A stretch of 64,000 bases of DNA from positions 496,001-560,000 of the forward strand of contig JAHCIT010000002.1 of NCBI GenBank assembly GCA_026129095.1, read 5' to 3'. Source of the stretch: Deltaproteobacteria bacterium. Lineage in GTDB: Bacteria > JAGRBM01 > JAHCIT01. Below the pieces are notes generated by a model. It ran no database searches and was not told where the DNA came from. It saw nothing but the letters and a program-made list of their open reading frames with translations. Both the position numbers and the translations under genes were made by a program. Within the stretch, counting starts at the first letter, position 1; each line of letters starts with the position of its first letter. This document shows positions 17,575-29,001 of this stretch, in pieces.

Positions 17575-18105
17575 TTATACCCCCGGAAACATCCGTCCGT
17601 TTTCCTTAACCAGTACAATGCCCCAGTAGATGATAATTCCGATCAGCACGATAAGGATCCAGTGAAGTCTTTTCAGCTTGTGCTGATAAAGCAGCAATGC
17701 CGCGTCACGGTCAGCGGCGGGAACAAGTCCCTTCGCAATCCGGATGTATTTCATTCCGAGAGCGAACATGGCCATCGACATAAGCATCACGTACAAAAAC
17801 ACGAAACCGAGTTTGATGCCCAGCACCGGACCCACCTGGCGGAAATAATCCAGCCCATAGGCAGCCTTGTATTTGAGCAGGTTCACCACTCCGCTCATAA
17901 ACATGAACAGCATCAAATACCCGTTGATATTGATAAAAAGCCGCACCGTTTCGACCTTGCGGTCAAGAAACTCTTCCTCGTTTGGGAGTTTTGAGGCCAA
18001 CGGCAGGTAAAAAAACACAAAAAACGCCATACCGCCCAGCGACAGTGCCGTGGACGCGAGATGCACCCACAGGGCTAGCGTATCAAAATCAATGTAGGCC
18101 TTCAT
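17575..18105 (-). CDS. four-helix integral membrane protein
   Basis: Protein of 176 residues with four predicted membrane helices: ALWVHLASTALSLGGMAFFVFFYLPLA (about 10-37), INGYLMLFMFMSGVVNLL, GPVLGIKLGFVFLYVMLMSMAMFALGM and LHWILIVLIGIIIYWGIVLV. Conserved-looking residues include a His in helix 1 and a lysine-rich loop before the last helix (LYQHKLKRLHW). The arrangement recalls CopD/DUF2269-like membrane proteins that can bind heme or copper, but the match is only by topology. Start is ATG at 18105; it lies 57 bases downstream of the HD-GYP gene on the same strand. Confidence 0.6.
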   Translation of the reverse strand: MKAYIDFDTLALWVHLASTALSLGGMAFFVFFYLPLASKLPNEEEFLDRKVETVRLFININGYLMLFMFMSGVVNLLKYKAAYGLDYFRQVGPVLGIKLGFVFLYVMLMSMAMFALGMKYIRIAKGLVPAADRDAALLLYQHKLKRLHWILIVLIGIIIYWGIVLVKENGRMFPGV

Positions 18106-18162
18106 GCGTTCCCGGCCGGAGCGGGTGGCTTTACTGCCACCGGCCGCCGCGCCGAGCGCTCC

Positions 18163-19647
18163 CTAGCCTGTCCGGAGTCTGGTGTCGAGCAGTTCCAGAA
18201 AGAGGTCCGTGGCGGCCGGATCATAAAGTGAACCCCTTCCGTCCACATAGTGTTCCTTGATCATTTCCGTAGTCCATGCCTGCTTGTAACTGCGGACAGT
18301 AGCGAGAGCGTCATATACCTCCACCATGATCAGGATATGGCCCGCCAGGGAGATATCGGAGCCACCGAGGCCCCTTGGATAACCGGAGCCATCGTACCGC
18401 TCGTGATGCTCGTAGACATATCGCCGTTCCTCCGCGAGGGATGGCACCTGGGCGAGAATCTGGTCGCCAATGGCCGGGTGCTGCCGGATCTGGTCTCTTT
18501 CGTCTTTCGTCAGCGGACCGCCCTTCTGCAGCACATAATCGCTGATGCCAAGCTTGCCGATGTCATGAAGAATGCAGGCGACCTCCAGCTTGGCTTTGCT
18601 GCGCGCATCCATGTCGGTCATGTCGGCCAGCATGCGGCTATATCTCGCCACCCGTTCTGCGTGCCCGCCTGTGTATTTATCGCGGGCTTCCAGTGCCTTG
18701 GCGAGCGTGCGGATCGTGGAGAGATAGTTTTCTTCCAGGTCACGGTACAGGCGGGCGTTCTCGATTGCGAGCGAGGCATTTGATGCCAGCAACTCCGCCG
18801 CCGACCACTCGCCGGAACCAAACGGGCGGCTTGCGTCGTTTCGTATCAGGGCAAGAAAACCGCTCAGGTTTCCGTGCCGAACGAGCGGGACCACCAGCGC
18901 GGTTCCGCCATTTTCCAGTTCCGTGAGTGGCGATCCTTCGAGCGAAAGCCGGTGCTCTCCACGGTCGATCTGGCTGTTCAGCGATGCATGAAGCGACGTC
19001 CGCTCCTCCACGGAAAGATTGCCCACCCGGTCACGTTCAGCCGACGCAAGACCAAGCGCACAGGTAATCCGGAACTCGGGAGGCATCCGGCGCTCATCGA
19101 TCAGCGCAATATAGCCCTTGTCAGCCGACAGGGTTTTCAGTGCCGAGTTCAACACCAGATCCAGGAGTTGCGGCAGCTTGTTACCATCTCCCATCGACTC
19201 GGCGACCTGGTGAATCTGGACAATACGTTCAAGCTGATCGACCTGTCGGACCAGCCGCCTTTTCTCCAGACATCTTTCGACCGTTGTCTCCAGCAGCAGC
19301 AGGTTTACCGGCTTCTGGAGAAAATCGGTTGCTCCGAGATGGAATGCCTCTATGACGTTTTCAATCGATGCGTACCCGGTAAGAACCATAATATCGAGAA
19401 CAGGAAACGCCGGATGCACTTTCCGGATTACATCAAGACCGGATGTATCGCCGAGATACAGATCGCAGATCAAAAGATCCACAGGCCGGTCCTTGAGAAT
19501 CCGGTACAGCGCTTCTGGATCACCCGCCAGTGCAACGTCATAGTTCCGGGACTGGAGAAACATCCCCAGAAGGTCACGAACTGATGGTTCGTCATCCAGA
19601 ATGGCCACACGGCCCTTGTAGCCCGAGAGATTCAATTCGCTATCCAA
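18163..19647 (-). CDS. response regulator with REC, GAF and HD-GYP domains (cyclic di-GMP phosphodiesterase)
   Basis: Protein of 494 residues. REC domain at 12-130 with acidic pocket DDE (18-20), phospho-acceptor Asp62 (LLICDLYLGD), the TGYAS Thr and the FLQKP Lys. GAF-like domain about 165-310. HD-GYP domain from about 330, with HAERVARYSRML, HDIGKLGISDYVL, a QHPAIGDQIL segment, EHHERYDGSGYPRGLGG (the GYP motif is intact) and VEVYDALATVRSYKQAW. All metal ligands can be seen, so it is probably an active phosphodiesterase controlled by phosphorylation from an unlinked histidine kinase. Start is TTG at 19647 with a weak ribosome site, so the start is uncertain. Related to the Vibrio/Geobacter RpfG-like group. 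Confidence 0.9.
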   Translation of the reverse strand: MDSELNLSGYKGRVAILDDEPSVRDLLGMFLQSRNYDVALAGDPEALYRILKDRPVDLLICDLYLGDTSGLDVIRKVHPAFPVLDIMVLTGYASIENVIEAFHLGATDFLQKPVNLLLLETTVERCLEKRRLVRQVDQLERIVQIHQVAESMGDGNKLPQLLDLVLNSALKTLSADKGYIALIDERRMPPEFRITCALGLASAERDRVGNLSVEERTSLHASLNSQIDRGEHRLSLEGSPLTELENGGTALVVPLVRHGNLSGFLALIRNDASRPFGSGEWSAAELLASNASLAIENARLYRDLEENYLSTIRTLAKALEARDKYTGGHAERVARYSRMLADMTDMDARSKAKLEVACILHDIGKLGISDYVLQKGGPLTKDERDQIRQHPAIGDQILAQVPSLAEERRYVYEHHERYDGSGYPRGLGGSDISLAGHILIMVEVYDALATVRSYKQAWTTEMIKEHYVDGRGSLYDPAATDLFLELLDTRLRTG

Positions 19648-19747
19648 AAATGCTTCGGCGGTCGGTTAAAGCCCACTTTAAATGACTGTCACAGATTTGG
19701 GTAGGTTGTCACTGAAACGAAAGGCAGCAAGACAATGCCGCACCTGG

Positions 19748-20755
19748 TCATGCCATTGGCACAACCGGCAATTCTGGTGCAAACGGCATTACTTCCGGAT
19801 CCTTCGGTGCAGATGGCGGCCTCAGGCGCTCGGCCAGATCGGCAAAATAGACACCCTCGATAACACCAAAAATCACCGTCCCCAGCGATGCAGTCGGAGC
19901 CAGAACCAGCTGGGTCAGCAAAAAGAGCAGAACCCCGGCCGGCACCCACCCCGTTATTGCGTCCAAAAGCGGCTGAATAAGCGCAAGAATAGCCAGGTTG
20001 GCCACCATGGTGACCCCAAGCCCTGTCAGAAAAAGCAGGCTGTATCGCATCCAGTGAGCCGACCAGAAAGTCTGGCCAGTCCGGTTCCTCATAATGCGCC
20101 AGCTTTCCCGGCAGGCACCTGCAGCAGTCCCGTAGCCAGCCACTAAGGCAGCCACCGCCACGCCCAAACGGCCAAATACATAAAACGACGCCACAAGAAC
20201 CACCGGAAACAGCACCATCCCGGCCAGAATCATTCCCACAAGACGAAAAAGCGTGGAGACGCCAAGCTCCGGTGGGATTACGAAACTGAGCGCATATATA
20301 CCCGTCATCAGGGCTACTGCCGATCCTATGGCTGCCGCAGCAAACGCCAGAGCCCGGTAGAAATCGGCGGCTATTATCCGCCACCAGACCAGCTGGTCAG
20401 CAATTTCCGTGAGGGGCCGGATGCTGCCCGCCAGCTGATCAATGCTTCCACAGGCGACAACTCCATGGACAACCGGGCGAACCAGTACCGAATGGGCGAA
20501 AATCGCCAACCCTATCAGAATCATCTCCAGTAGGATCATGTCGGGCAGATCCAATGGCTCCTCAAATGCCAAGAACCGGTGCTGCATCAGGGCTGTCAGC
20601 ACTCCCAGCGGTAGAGCCGAAACAAGCCCCGCCAAAAGGAACGGGCCAATCCGCTCGCGGATTACTCCTGCTGCTATAGATACCAGATCACCAAAAGTTG
20701 CCCGCCCAAGCCGCGGGTCCACATTCACTGGCGTCTGGTATATTCCGGATTCCAT
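19748..20755 (-). CDS. polytopic membrane protein of unknown function
   Basis: Protein of 335 residues with about six membrane helices, including FLLAGLVSALPLGVL, MILLEMILIGLAIFAHSVLV, FYRALAFAAAAIGSAVALMTGIYAL, LVGMILAGMVLFPVVLVASFYVFG and two near 235-290. Between them is a cytoplasmic-looking loop with GTAAGACRESWRIMRNRTG, the pattern of proteins that coat or stabilise the inner membrane (DUF975/glycerophosphoryl-type membrane domains), but I cannot name a family. Both tails are proline-rich. The start follows the stop of the upstream gene by 3 bases, so the two are co-translated. Confidence 0.6.
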   Translation of the reverse strand: MESGIYQTPVNVDPRLGRATFGDLVSIAAGVIRERIGPFLLAGLVSALPLGVLTALMQHRFLAFEEPLDLPDMILLEMILIGLAIFAHSVLVRPVVHGVVACGSIDQLAGSIRPLTEIADQLVWWRIIAADFYRALAFAAAAIGSAVALMTGIYALSFVIPPELGVSTLFRLVGMILAGMVLFPVVLVASFYVFGRLGVAVAALVAGYGTAAGACRESWRIMRNRTGQTFWSAHWMRYSLLFLTGLGVTMVANLAILALIQPLLDAITGWVPAGVLLFLLTQLVLAPTASLGTVIFGVIEGVYFADLAERLRPPSAPKDPEVMPFAPELPVVPMA

Positions 20756-20758
20756 TGA

Positions 20759-21616
20759 TCACTGGCAGACAGTGTTTTCAAAGCCGTATGGTCCATCAGG
20801 GTCGACCGGCTGCTTGAGTCTTGTGCGGAGCCGGCCTGCAAGACTGTCAGGCAAACGATCACCAATTACACCCAGCAGGACCTGAATCCGGCAATTATGC
20901 ATATCTTCGCGTCCGGCCGCCAGTTCCGCATAGTTGAGGGCCCTTTTCATGTCCTGTCCAAGCAGCCTGGGAAGCGACGCATAGTAGGTTGCCAGGAAAA
21001 CATCAGCTCCGGCTCCTACTGACACCGGAGAAAGTTTTAGGTACCATTCGAAAGTCCGGACGACTTCTCCCGCCTGTTTCGCCGCCGAAAAAATGTTCAT
21101 CGTCCCGAGCAGATGGCCCCACCCCACAGCCACCCAGTACAGTGCATTAGCATCGTGCTCGTCGAACTCCTTCAGCCGGCCTGCCACGCTTCGGTAGTTT
21201 GAAATCTGTTTCGCACGTTCTGGCCGCCCCCGCAGTGTTTCTGTACCCAGGTCCCGCGCCAACCGGTAATAGCGCTCGGATTCCTTCTCGCTGACCGGTG
21301 CCAGATCGGCAACCAGAAAGGCCGCACGGGCACGGCAGAGAATTTCGTCGGGGACCGGGACCATTTCTACAGGGGGCCCGTCAGCAAACAGCGCCAACCC
21401 CTTCCAGTCCACTTCTGGACGGGACGCTTTCAACGAAACAAACCCCCTCAGCGTACGGTCGCAATCAAATACCGGGCCCGGAAGCTCAACAGCGGATGGC
21501 TCACTGGCGGAAAGGATTGTTGGCGGCACTTCCTCGGCTGTACTGACCGTCACGAAAAGCAGGACTATCAGTCCAGCATCCAAAATTGCTCGATGAGTCA
21601 CAGCGTTATATCCCAA
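20759..21616 (-). CDS. TRAP transporter TatT-component-like exported protein
   Basis: Protein of up to 285 residues with an N-terminal signal (ILDAGLIVLLFVTVSTAEE). The mature region is alpha-helical and carries the repeat-like core of the TatT (TRAP-associated T component) family: RYYRLARDLGTETLRGRPE, then DANALYWVAVGWGHLLG, then ATYYASLPRLLGQDMKRALNYAELAAG. TatT proteins are periplasmic helical-repeat proteins thought to act with TRAP transporters, but no TRAP genes are adjacent. The frame starts with TTG at 21616; a GTG at 21601 is also reasonable. Immediately precedes the membrane-protein gene (3 bases). Confidence 0.5.
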   Translation of the reverse strand: MGYNAVTHRAILDAGLIVLLFVTVSTAEEVPPTILSASEPSAVELPGPVFDCDRTLRGFVSLKASRPEVDWKGLALFADGPPVEMVPVPDEILCRARAAFLVADLAPVSEKESERYYRLARDLGTETLRGRPERAKQISNYRSVAGRLKEFDEHDANALYWVAVGWGHLLGTMNIFSAAKQAGEVVRTFEWYLKLSPVSVGAGADVFLATYYASLPRLLGQDMKRALNYAELAAGREDMHNCRIQVLLGVIGDRLPDSLAGRLRTRLKQPVDPDGPYGFENTVCQ

Positions 21617-21677
21617 AGCGTATCGTTCTGCGCCCTCTATATCAGGAGCCCAGAAGCTTCAATCCTTGTGAGGAGAA

Positions 21678-22055
21678 TCACCCCCGTTCGGCCCGCTTGA
21701 CCACCAGTTCGGCGAGTAGCGGATCCACACCAAGATGCCGGGCTACCGTGATTTCCACCCCCGGAAACTTCTGCTGGGCCTCTTCCACCCGTTCCGGCAG
21801 GTCACGACGGACGTGACTTCCCATATTGAGCAGGTACGGCACAATCCGGATACGCTGGGCACCCTGCTCCACGCACCTGCGAACGCCTCCCAGCATGTCC
21901 GGTTCAGTAATTTCCAGAAAGCTCATCTCGACAATCTGGTAGCCGGATATTTCCTTGATGAGCTGAATTTGTGCCGCCAGCTCGTCCTTGAGCTCGGACA
22001 GACGGCTGCCATGTGCGAACAGCAAAATGGCGTCGGTTTCCGTGTTCTTTACCAT
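21678..22055 (-). CDS. cbiX: CbiX-type sirohydrochlorin chelatase
   Basis: Protein of about 125 residues, the size of the short CbiX form that inserts cobalt (or iron/nickel) into sirohydrochlorin as a dimer. Metal-binding His in LLFAHGSRL (about 12-20) and the second His in PYLLNMGSHVRRDLPE (about 75-90) are both present. ATG at 22055 is preferred, with GAAGGA upstream, since a GTG at 22091 would overlap the preceding gene by 26 bases. There is no other cobalamin or siroheme gene in the window, so whether it serves B12, siroheme or F430-like synthesis is open. It lies 10 bases after the YfhO-like gene. Confidence 0.82.
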   Translation of the reverse strand: MVKNTETDAILLFAHGSRLSELKDELAAQIQLIKEISGYQIVEMSFLEITEPDMLGGVRRCVEQGAQRIRIVPYLLNMGSHVRRDLPERVEEAQQKFPGVEITVARHLGVDPLLAELVVKRAERG

Positions 22056-22065
22056 TGCAACATAT

Positions 22066-24447
22066 CTATCCTTCAGATGGTGCGGTTTCACGCGGCTGCC
22101 GAAATGGTTTTCTCAGGAATACCAGAGTTCCCAGAAGTGCCAGCAGGCTCACTGTCGCTCCTGTCCGCAGTCCTGGAGTTCGGTAAGTAAACTCCACGAC
22201 CGACCGGCCTGCAGAAACCCAAACCGCCCGGTTCAGTCCCCAAGCGACATGGACAGGGGATTCGTTACCGTTTACCCATGCAGTCCAGCCCGGCATGAAG
22301 CTGTCCATAAGCACTACCGGACCCGCATGATTCTGATCTATTTCCATTCGGACTGCCTCATGCCCGTACCGGGTGATTTCACAGCGGGTTGCCGGGTGCG
22401 GTCTTTCCCCGGCTGGCCACTCCGACTGGTTTTGGGTGCGTTCGAACAGAAGCTCCTGACGTGGGTCGAAACCCTCGCCGCGGATCGCCACCATGATTTC
22501 CTCTGGTGCGGCTGGTTTCCACGCCGCTGGGCAGAATGCACGTGGTACGGGACCGGATAGCGGGACCAGAAATGCTCCCCCCGGCAAAGGATAACCCTCT
22601 TCGCCGTACAGCGGCAGCGAGGGATCATAAGCGGCTGCCACAATCGAATCGGCAGCAAACAGCCGGGCGATATTCACAGGCGGAGCGCCTGATTCCATCA
22701 CACGAAGCCAGCGGGTGGTGAGAAACGAATTGTACCCCCGGCTGGAGTCGACCGGAGAGGCCAGCGAGGCATTGGCAAACAGGAGATGCCACATGACTGT
22801 GGTCGTGAATTGTGGGGGCGCGCCATCCGGGGGGCGAAACCCCCGGTAAACCGGAAGTACTTCGACCCGATGGGGGGTCGTGGACGTCGGACGGAGTTGC
22901 TCTAGCATCTGGGCCGCAACAGGAACTGTCCGGACGGTTTCTGTCCCGGGTACAAATGTCACCAAGGTCGATGCGTTCATCAGCACCATCAATGCGGCAG
23001 GAACCGTGATAACCAGTTCCGGCAGCGGACGGGAGAAACCTGCAACCAGTACTGCTCCTATTGCCGCCGTCACAAGTCCCATCCGGCCGCCGGTTTCAAG
23101 TGAGTCAGCCACCGTCTGGCGCATAATTTCCGGATGCACCGGATCCCACAAACCAGCAAAACCGAACCACCAGTCCGTCAGTAGCGACAGGACAAAGACA
23201 ACCGTACCGGAAACCAGCAGGAAAATACCCGTTGTCCGGTGGCTCGTGCTCCGGAACAGACGACTTCCACCGAACCCCGCCAGCACGGCCAAGGCCAGGG
23301 TCAGCCACGGCACCAGACGTTCTGGCCACCGGAAATGTTTCCAGTACGGAGCATGGTTCCACACGAGATCAAACAGATACCCTCGTGCGCCGAGCGTCAT
23401 TACCAGCGCCACGCCACCAAACACGACCCAGGGAACAGATCTCCTGTCACGGCGCACTCCGGATACAGCCATTATCGCCAGCACCAGTGCCGGAAGGCCG
23501 ATATAAAAGCTGGGGATGTAGAAATTCTTGGTCGTCTCGAAGCAGAAAAGCCGGTTTGGCCACAAGGTTCCTGGTTGCGAGGGTGTCCCGTAAAAAAGAG
23601 GATAGAACAGTTCTAGGTAGCGCACCGGATGGGTTGTGCAGTGATGGGCGTCCTCTAGCGTGACTCCATGAGCCCCTCGCGGGCTTTCCTTCGCCAGCTC
23701 GAGGGCCGGCAACCACTGTATGGTTGCAAGAAAAAACGCCCACGCTGACAGCACCCCAGTTACTATCAGTGCCCGTTTCAGGCGAACCGCGAGCGACGGG
23801 CCGTTTTCAGCAGCCGGAAAGAGAAGCACCAGAAACCCGAGCACATACTGGAGCATGAATGTTTGCGGTTCACCGGCCAGCAACGCCATTGATCCGAACA
23901 ACAACGCCCGCACAAGACGGGGAGCTTCCGTCCGGATCGATTCGGCCTTTCCGATCAGGACGAATTCGGCGAGCATCCATGGAACGAAAGTGCGGGCAAC
24001 AAGCCAGTTGGTAAGGAAACTTTCGCTCGCCAGAGCACCGCTGCCTATATAAACCACAGCGGTCAGTGCCGAGGCCCACTCATCCATTCCGAGTGTTCTC
24101 GCGAGGCGAACCATGCCAAACCCGGTCAACAGATAAACAAGCGCCACAAAGGCATTTGCCAGCCATCCCGGATCGACGGGCAGCAGAAAAATGAGTTTCA
24201 GCGGAAAAAACAGCGCCTGAACCGGGTCAGCAGCTACGGGGAACCCCCCCAGAATGCGGCTTGTCCACTCAGGAAAATCGCCAGAGGCCAACCTCTCAGC
24301 CTGGTGTATCCAGGCTGGCAGGAAGTTCAGCGACGCATCCCAAACCCAAAGCGTCTGTCCACCGAACAGCGCGGGATAAAAGAGAACACCAACAAACAGA
24401 AAAACCGCGGTCTCGGCTGGATAGATCGAATTCCAGAGACGACGCAC
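22066..24447 (-). CDS. large YfhO-like membrane protein (GT-C fold candidate)
   Basis: Protein of 793 residues with about 11-12 membrane helices followed by a large periplasmic C-terminal region and a last helix near 765. The N-terminal part (TLWVWDASLNFLPAWIHQAERLASGDFPEWTSRILGGFPVAADPVQALFFP) is the first-loop acidic segment of YfhO and GT-C glycosyltransferases; the WPERL and DSFMPGWTAWVNG-type segments (about 690-705) are typical of YfhO. These proteins are linked to glycosylation of cell-envelope polymers. It lies 11 bases downstream of gyrB and on the same strand, an uncommon neighbour for gyrB. Confidence 0.75.
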   Translation of the reverse strand: MRRLWNSIYPAETAVFLFVGVLFYPALFGGQTLWVWDASLNFLPAWIHQAERLASGDFPEWTSRILGGFPVAADPVQALFFPLKLIFLLPVDPGWLANAFVALVYLLTGFGMVRLARTLGMDEWASALTAVVYIGSGALASESFLTNWLVARTFVPWMLAEFVLIGKAESIRTEAPRLVRALLFGSMALLAGEPQTFMLQYVLGFLVLLFPAAENGPSLAVRLKRALIVTGVLSAWAFFLATIQWLPALELAKESPRGAHGVTLEDAHHCTTHPVRYLELFYPLFYGTPSQPGTLWPNRLFCFETTKNFYIPSFYIGLPALVLAIMAVSGVRRDRRSVPWVVFGGVALVMTLGARGYLFDLVWNHAPYWKHFRWPERLVPWLTLALAVLAGFGGSRLFRSTSHRTTGIFLLVSGTVVFVLSLLTDWWFGFAGLWDPVHPEIMRQTVADSLETGGRMGLVTAAIGAVLVAGFSRPLPELVITVPAALMVLMNASTLVTFVPGTETVRTVPVAAQMLEQLRPTSTTPHRVEVLPVYRGFRPPDGAPPQFTTTVMWHLLFANASLASPVDSSRGYNSFLTTRWLRVMESGAPPVNIARLFAADSIVAAAYDPSLPLYGEEGYPLPGGAFLVPLSGPVPRAFCPAAWKPAAPEEIMVAIRGEGFDPRQELLFERTQNQSEWPAGERPHPATRCEITRYGHEAVRMEIDQNHAGPVVLMDSFMPGWTAWVNGNESPVHVAWGLNRAVWVSAGRSVVEFTYRTPGLRTGATVSLLALLGTLVFLRKPFRQPRETAPSEG

Positions 24448-24458
24448 AACCCTGTCTG

Positions 24459-26960
<2,502 letters not shown>

Positions 26961-27092
26961 TCAACTGCGGTGCAAATCCCTTCCAACCGGGACAGCACAA
27001 TGTAGCACCGGCGGACAGGTTATGAAAGGGAAAAAAAAGCCAAAAATACAAATAATATCAATATGTTATACTGGTGCGGCGACAGCTGGCCA

Positions 27093-28205
27093 TCAGATCC
27101 GCATGGGCATGATCACATTGAGGTAATTGGTGTCATCAGCCCCAGAAATTGTAGCCGGATTGATTTCATCAATGACTGCTATTTCGATTTCATCACCGCT
27201 GGTATGGTCAATGGCGGCAATCAGGTACAGCACGTTAAAACCAACCAAGAGGGGAGCGCTGTTGTAGTCACACGACAGCTTTTCAGTTGTTTCACCCTGG
27301 CTCTGGTTGCTGCATTCGGTGGTGAGCTCCCCTTTGTCCAGCTTGAGTTTAACAAGGTGGGTTCGCTCATCCGCCAGAATTGATGCCCGCTGCAACGCAC
27401 CGAGAAAATCTGACCGGTTCACCTTCATAATACGGTCCGACTTTTGGGGGATGACGTTCGCGTACCGGGGAAACTCCGCATCAACAAGCCGCATTACCAA
27501 TACCGTGCCATCAGCTTTGGCAACCACATGACTCTTCTGGATTGACAGCTCAACCTTTGGTGCCCGCTCGCAAAGTTTGCGCAATTCCTGCACCGACTTG
27601 CGATGAATGATGACACCGGACTGTCCGATCGCTTCCTTCGCACTTTCTATTTCTCGCTCGACCAGGGTCAGCCGGTGTCCATCTGTGGCCACCATCCTGA
27701 GCATTCCGTCGTTTTTTGGTGAACGCTCAACGTAGACGCCGTTTAAAGCAATACGCGATTCGTCACTTGAAGCTGCAAAGACGGTTTTATCGATCATGTC
27801 CAGAAGCATCTGGCTATCAAAAGTGAAGAACTGTCCCTTGTCGATCGGTGCCAGTGGAGGAAAATCTTCTCCCGGAAGCCCATACATGGTTGGCTGAAAA
27901 CGCCCCACCGTGATCTGGCACCGGTTGTTGTCCTGGAGCTTCACGGTGACCTTGTCCCCCGCTGGCTGCTGAACAAGCTCCAAGAGCTTCTTGGCACCCA
28001 GTGTAAAGGTTCCGGTCTTTTTCACATCAGCCGCCAGACTCACCCGGATACCAACATCCATATCGGTCGTGATGAGCGTAACCTGATTTTTCTCGGCACT
28101 CAGGTACACATTGGAAAGTATCGGCATCGTATTTCGACGCTCAACAGCACCCTGAACAGACTTCATTGCATCGGTAAAGAGACTGCGCTCAATGGTGAAT
28201 TCCAT
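27093..28205 (-). CDS. dnaN: DNA polymerase III beta sliding clamp
   Basis: Ring-shaped processivity factor for replicative DNA polymerase. It has 370 residues in three repeats of the clamp fold and ends in the typical LNVIMPMRI, whose last residues form part of the protein-binding pocket. Other signature blocks are RRNTMPILSNV (about 23-33), RFQPTMYGLPGEDFPPL and FAASSDESRIALNGVYVE. The start is ATG at 28205. It lies on the minus strand between gyrB and an IS element that now separates it from dnaA by 1.7 kb, although the order dnaA-dnaN-gyrB is kept. A DnaA-box-like site lies 240 bases upstream (28438-28446). Confidence 0.98.
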   Translation of the reverse strand: MEFTIERSLFTDAMKSVQGAVERRNTMPILSNVYLSAEKNQVTLITTDMDVGIRVSLAADVKKTGTFTLGAKKLLELVQQPAGDKVTVKLQDNNRCQITVGRFQPTMYGLPGEDFPPLAPIDKGQFFTFDSQMLLDMIDKTVFAASSDESRIALNGVYVERSPKNDGMLRMVATDGHRLTLVEREIESAKEAIGQSGVIIHRKSVQELRKLCERAPKVELSIQKSHVVAKADGTVLVMRLVDAEFPRYANVIPQKSDRIMKVNRSDFLGALQRASILADERTHLVKLKLDKGELTTECSNQSQGETTEKLSCDYNSAPLLVGFNVLYLIAAIDHTSGDEIEIAVIDEINPATISGADDTNYLNVIMPMRI

Positions 28206-28437
28206 GTCGTTCTCCTGAAAACCCCTTCGTGTCGTCCAGCTCCATTTTGAACAAGCTTGTAGCTATCATCGGAATGGGAATGATCCTAGCTTTGCCAAGT
28301 GTGGAGAGGAAACTTCTATCAGGTTCTATATATAAGAAAAAGAATCGTCGGAGTAGTAGGAAAGGACAAGTCCGGGGAAAACGGAATAAGTGCCGGAATT
28401 CTACCACCTTGGATCATGGAAAAGTTACAGGACAAGT

Positions 28438-28446
28438 GGTGGATAA
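28438..28446 (-). promoter_or_regulatory. DnaA-box-like 9-mer
   Basis: TTATCCACC on the minus strand, 8 of 9 bases matching TTATCCACA. It is the same 9-mer, in the same orientation, as the site at 31384-31392 beyond dnaA. Possible bipartite origin element or dnaN regulation. Confidence 0.4.
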
Positions 28447-28572
28447 GTGGGGTTGCACTGGCAAAAAGAATCCGTCGCTGGGGACAATCGGTAATTAGCC
28501 CCCAGAGATTTCGTGGTAATCCAGAGCCAACCCCCAGGCAGTTCTGTAAAGCAGCAAGAAGCCAAAGAAAAT

Positions 28573-28605
28573 ACAGGCCAGACGGGCTATAGCCGGCTGG
28601 CCTGT
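28573..28605 (-). terminator. intrinsic terminator originally ending dnaA
   Basis: ACAGGCCAG and CTGGCCTGT (28573-28581 and 28597-28605) form a 9-bp stem with an inner GGCTATAGCC stem. Read on the minus strand it is followed by ATTTTCTTT. Before the IS insertion it lay about 20 bases past the dnaA stop; the IS now sits between gene and terminator. Confidence 0.65.
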
Positions 28606-28625
28606 GCGCATACAGGATGGTTCTA

Positions 28626-28629
28626 GCTG
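28626..28629. repeat. left target-site duplication of the IS (GCTG)
   Basis: GCTG directly before the IS terminus TGACCC; the second copy is at 29907-29910 directly after the right terminus. Confidence 0.85.
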
Positions 28630-28701
28630 TGACCCGCACCCGTCATTCCGGTCCGTCGTAAACTGAAATTTTCCGGCCTAACCTGTCCGCCGTTGGTTTG
28701 A

Positions 28702-29001
28702 ATGGCGGGCAGCTTTGGAGAGCTGGAGACGACGTTGAAGAAGAGCCGTTTTAGTGAAGAGCAGATCATTGGAGTCCTGAAGGAGCATGAGGCCGGGACG
28801 GCGGTGGAGGATCTCGCCCGCCGCCACGGGATCAGCGCGGGCACGCTGTACCGCTGGAAGGCGAAATACGGCGGGCTGGAAGTGTCGGACGCCAGGCGTC
28901 TGAACGCGCTGGAAGAGGAAAACCGCAAGCTCAAGCAGCTGGTGGCCGATCAGGCGCTGGACCTTCAGGCGGCACGGGCGATCATCGCAAAAAAGTGGTG
29001 A
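28702..29001 (+). CDS. IS3-family OrfA (helix-turn-helix)
   Basis: DNA-recognition subunit of the transposase, 99 residues. A helix-turn-helix runs over GTAVEDLARRHGISAGTLYRWKAKYGG (about 33-59), followed by a leucine-zipper-like helix (LNALEEENRKLKQLVADQALDLQAARAI). The ATG at 28702 gives an N-terminus about 11 residues longer than usual; a TTG at 28735 would give the typical MKKSRFSEEQ. It ends with A AAA AAG (28989-28995) then TGG TGA. Slippage by -1 there joins it to OrfB to make the active OrfAB. Confidence 0.93.
   Translation: MAGSFGELETTLKKSRFSEEQIIGVLKEHEAGTAVEDLARRHGISAGTLYRWKAKYGGLEVSDARRLNALEEENRKLKQLVADQALDLQAARAIIAKKW
28989..28995 (+). other. programmed -1 frameshift site
   Basis: A AAA AAG in the OrfA frame, two codons before the OrfA stop. 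After slipping, reading resumes at GTG (28995) in the OrfB frame, which has no stop until 29879. This is the standard IS3-family control of transposase amount. Confidence 0.85.

Larger units (their letters stand above)
28206..28629 (-). other. dnaA-dnaN spacer remaining on the dnaN side of the IS
   Basis: A 424-base AT-rich stretch without a credible gene. It holds a DnaA-box-like TTATCCACC (28438-28446), the old dnaA terminator hairpin (28573-28605), a TATATAAGAAAAAG run near 28327, and the left copy of the IS target duplication (28626-28629). Short reading frames here have no support. Confidence 0.6.

Noticed and set aside
28206-28629. Short frames of 70 to 100 codons between dnaN and the IS
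   Set aside because: No ribosome sites of note and no protein-like composition; they overlap the terminator hairpin.
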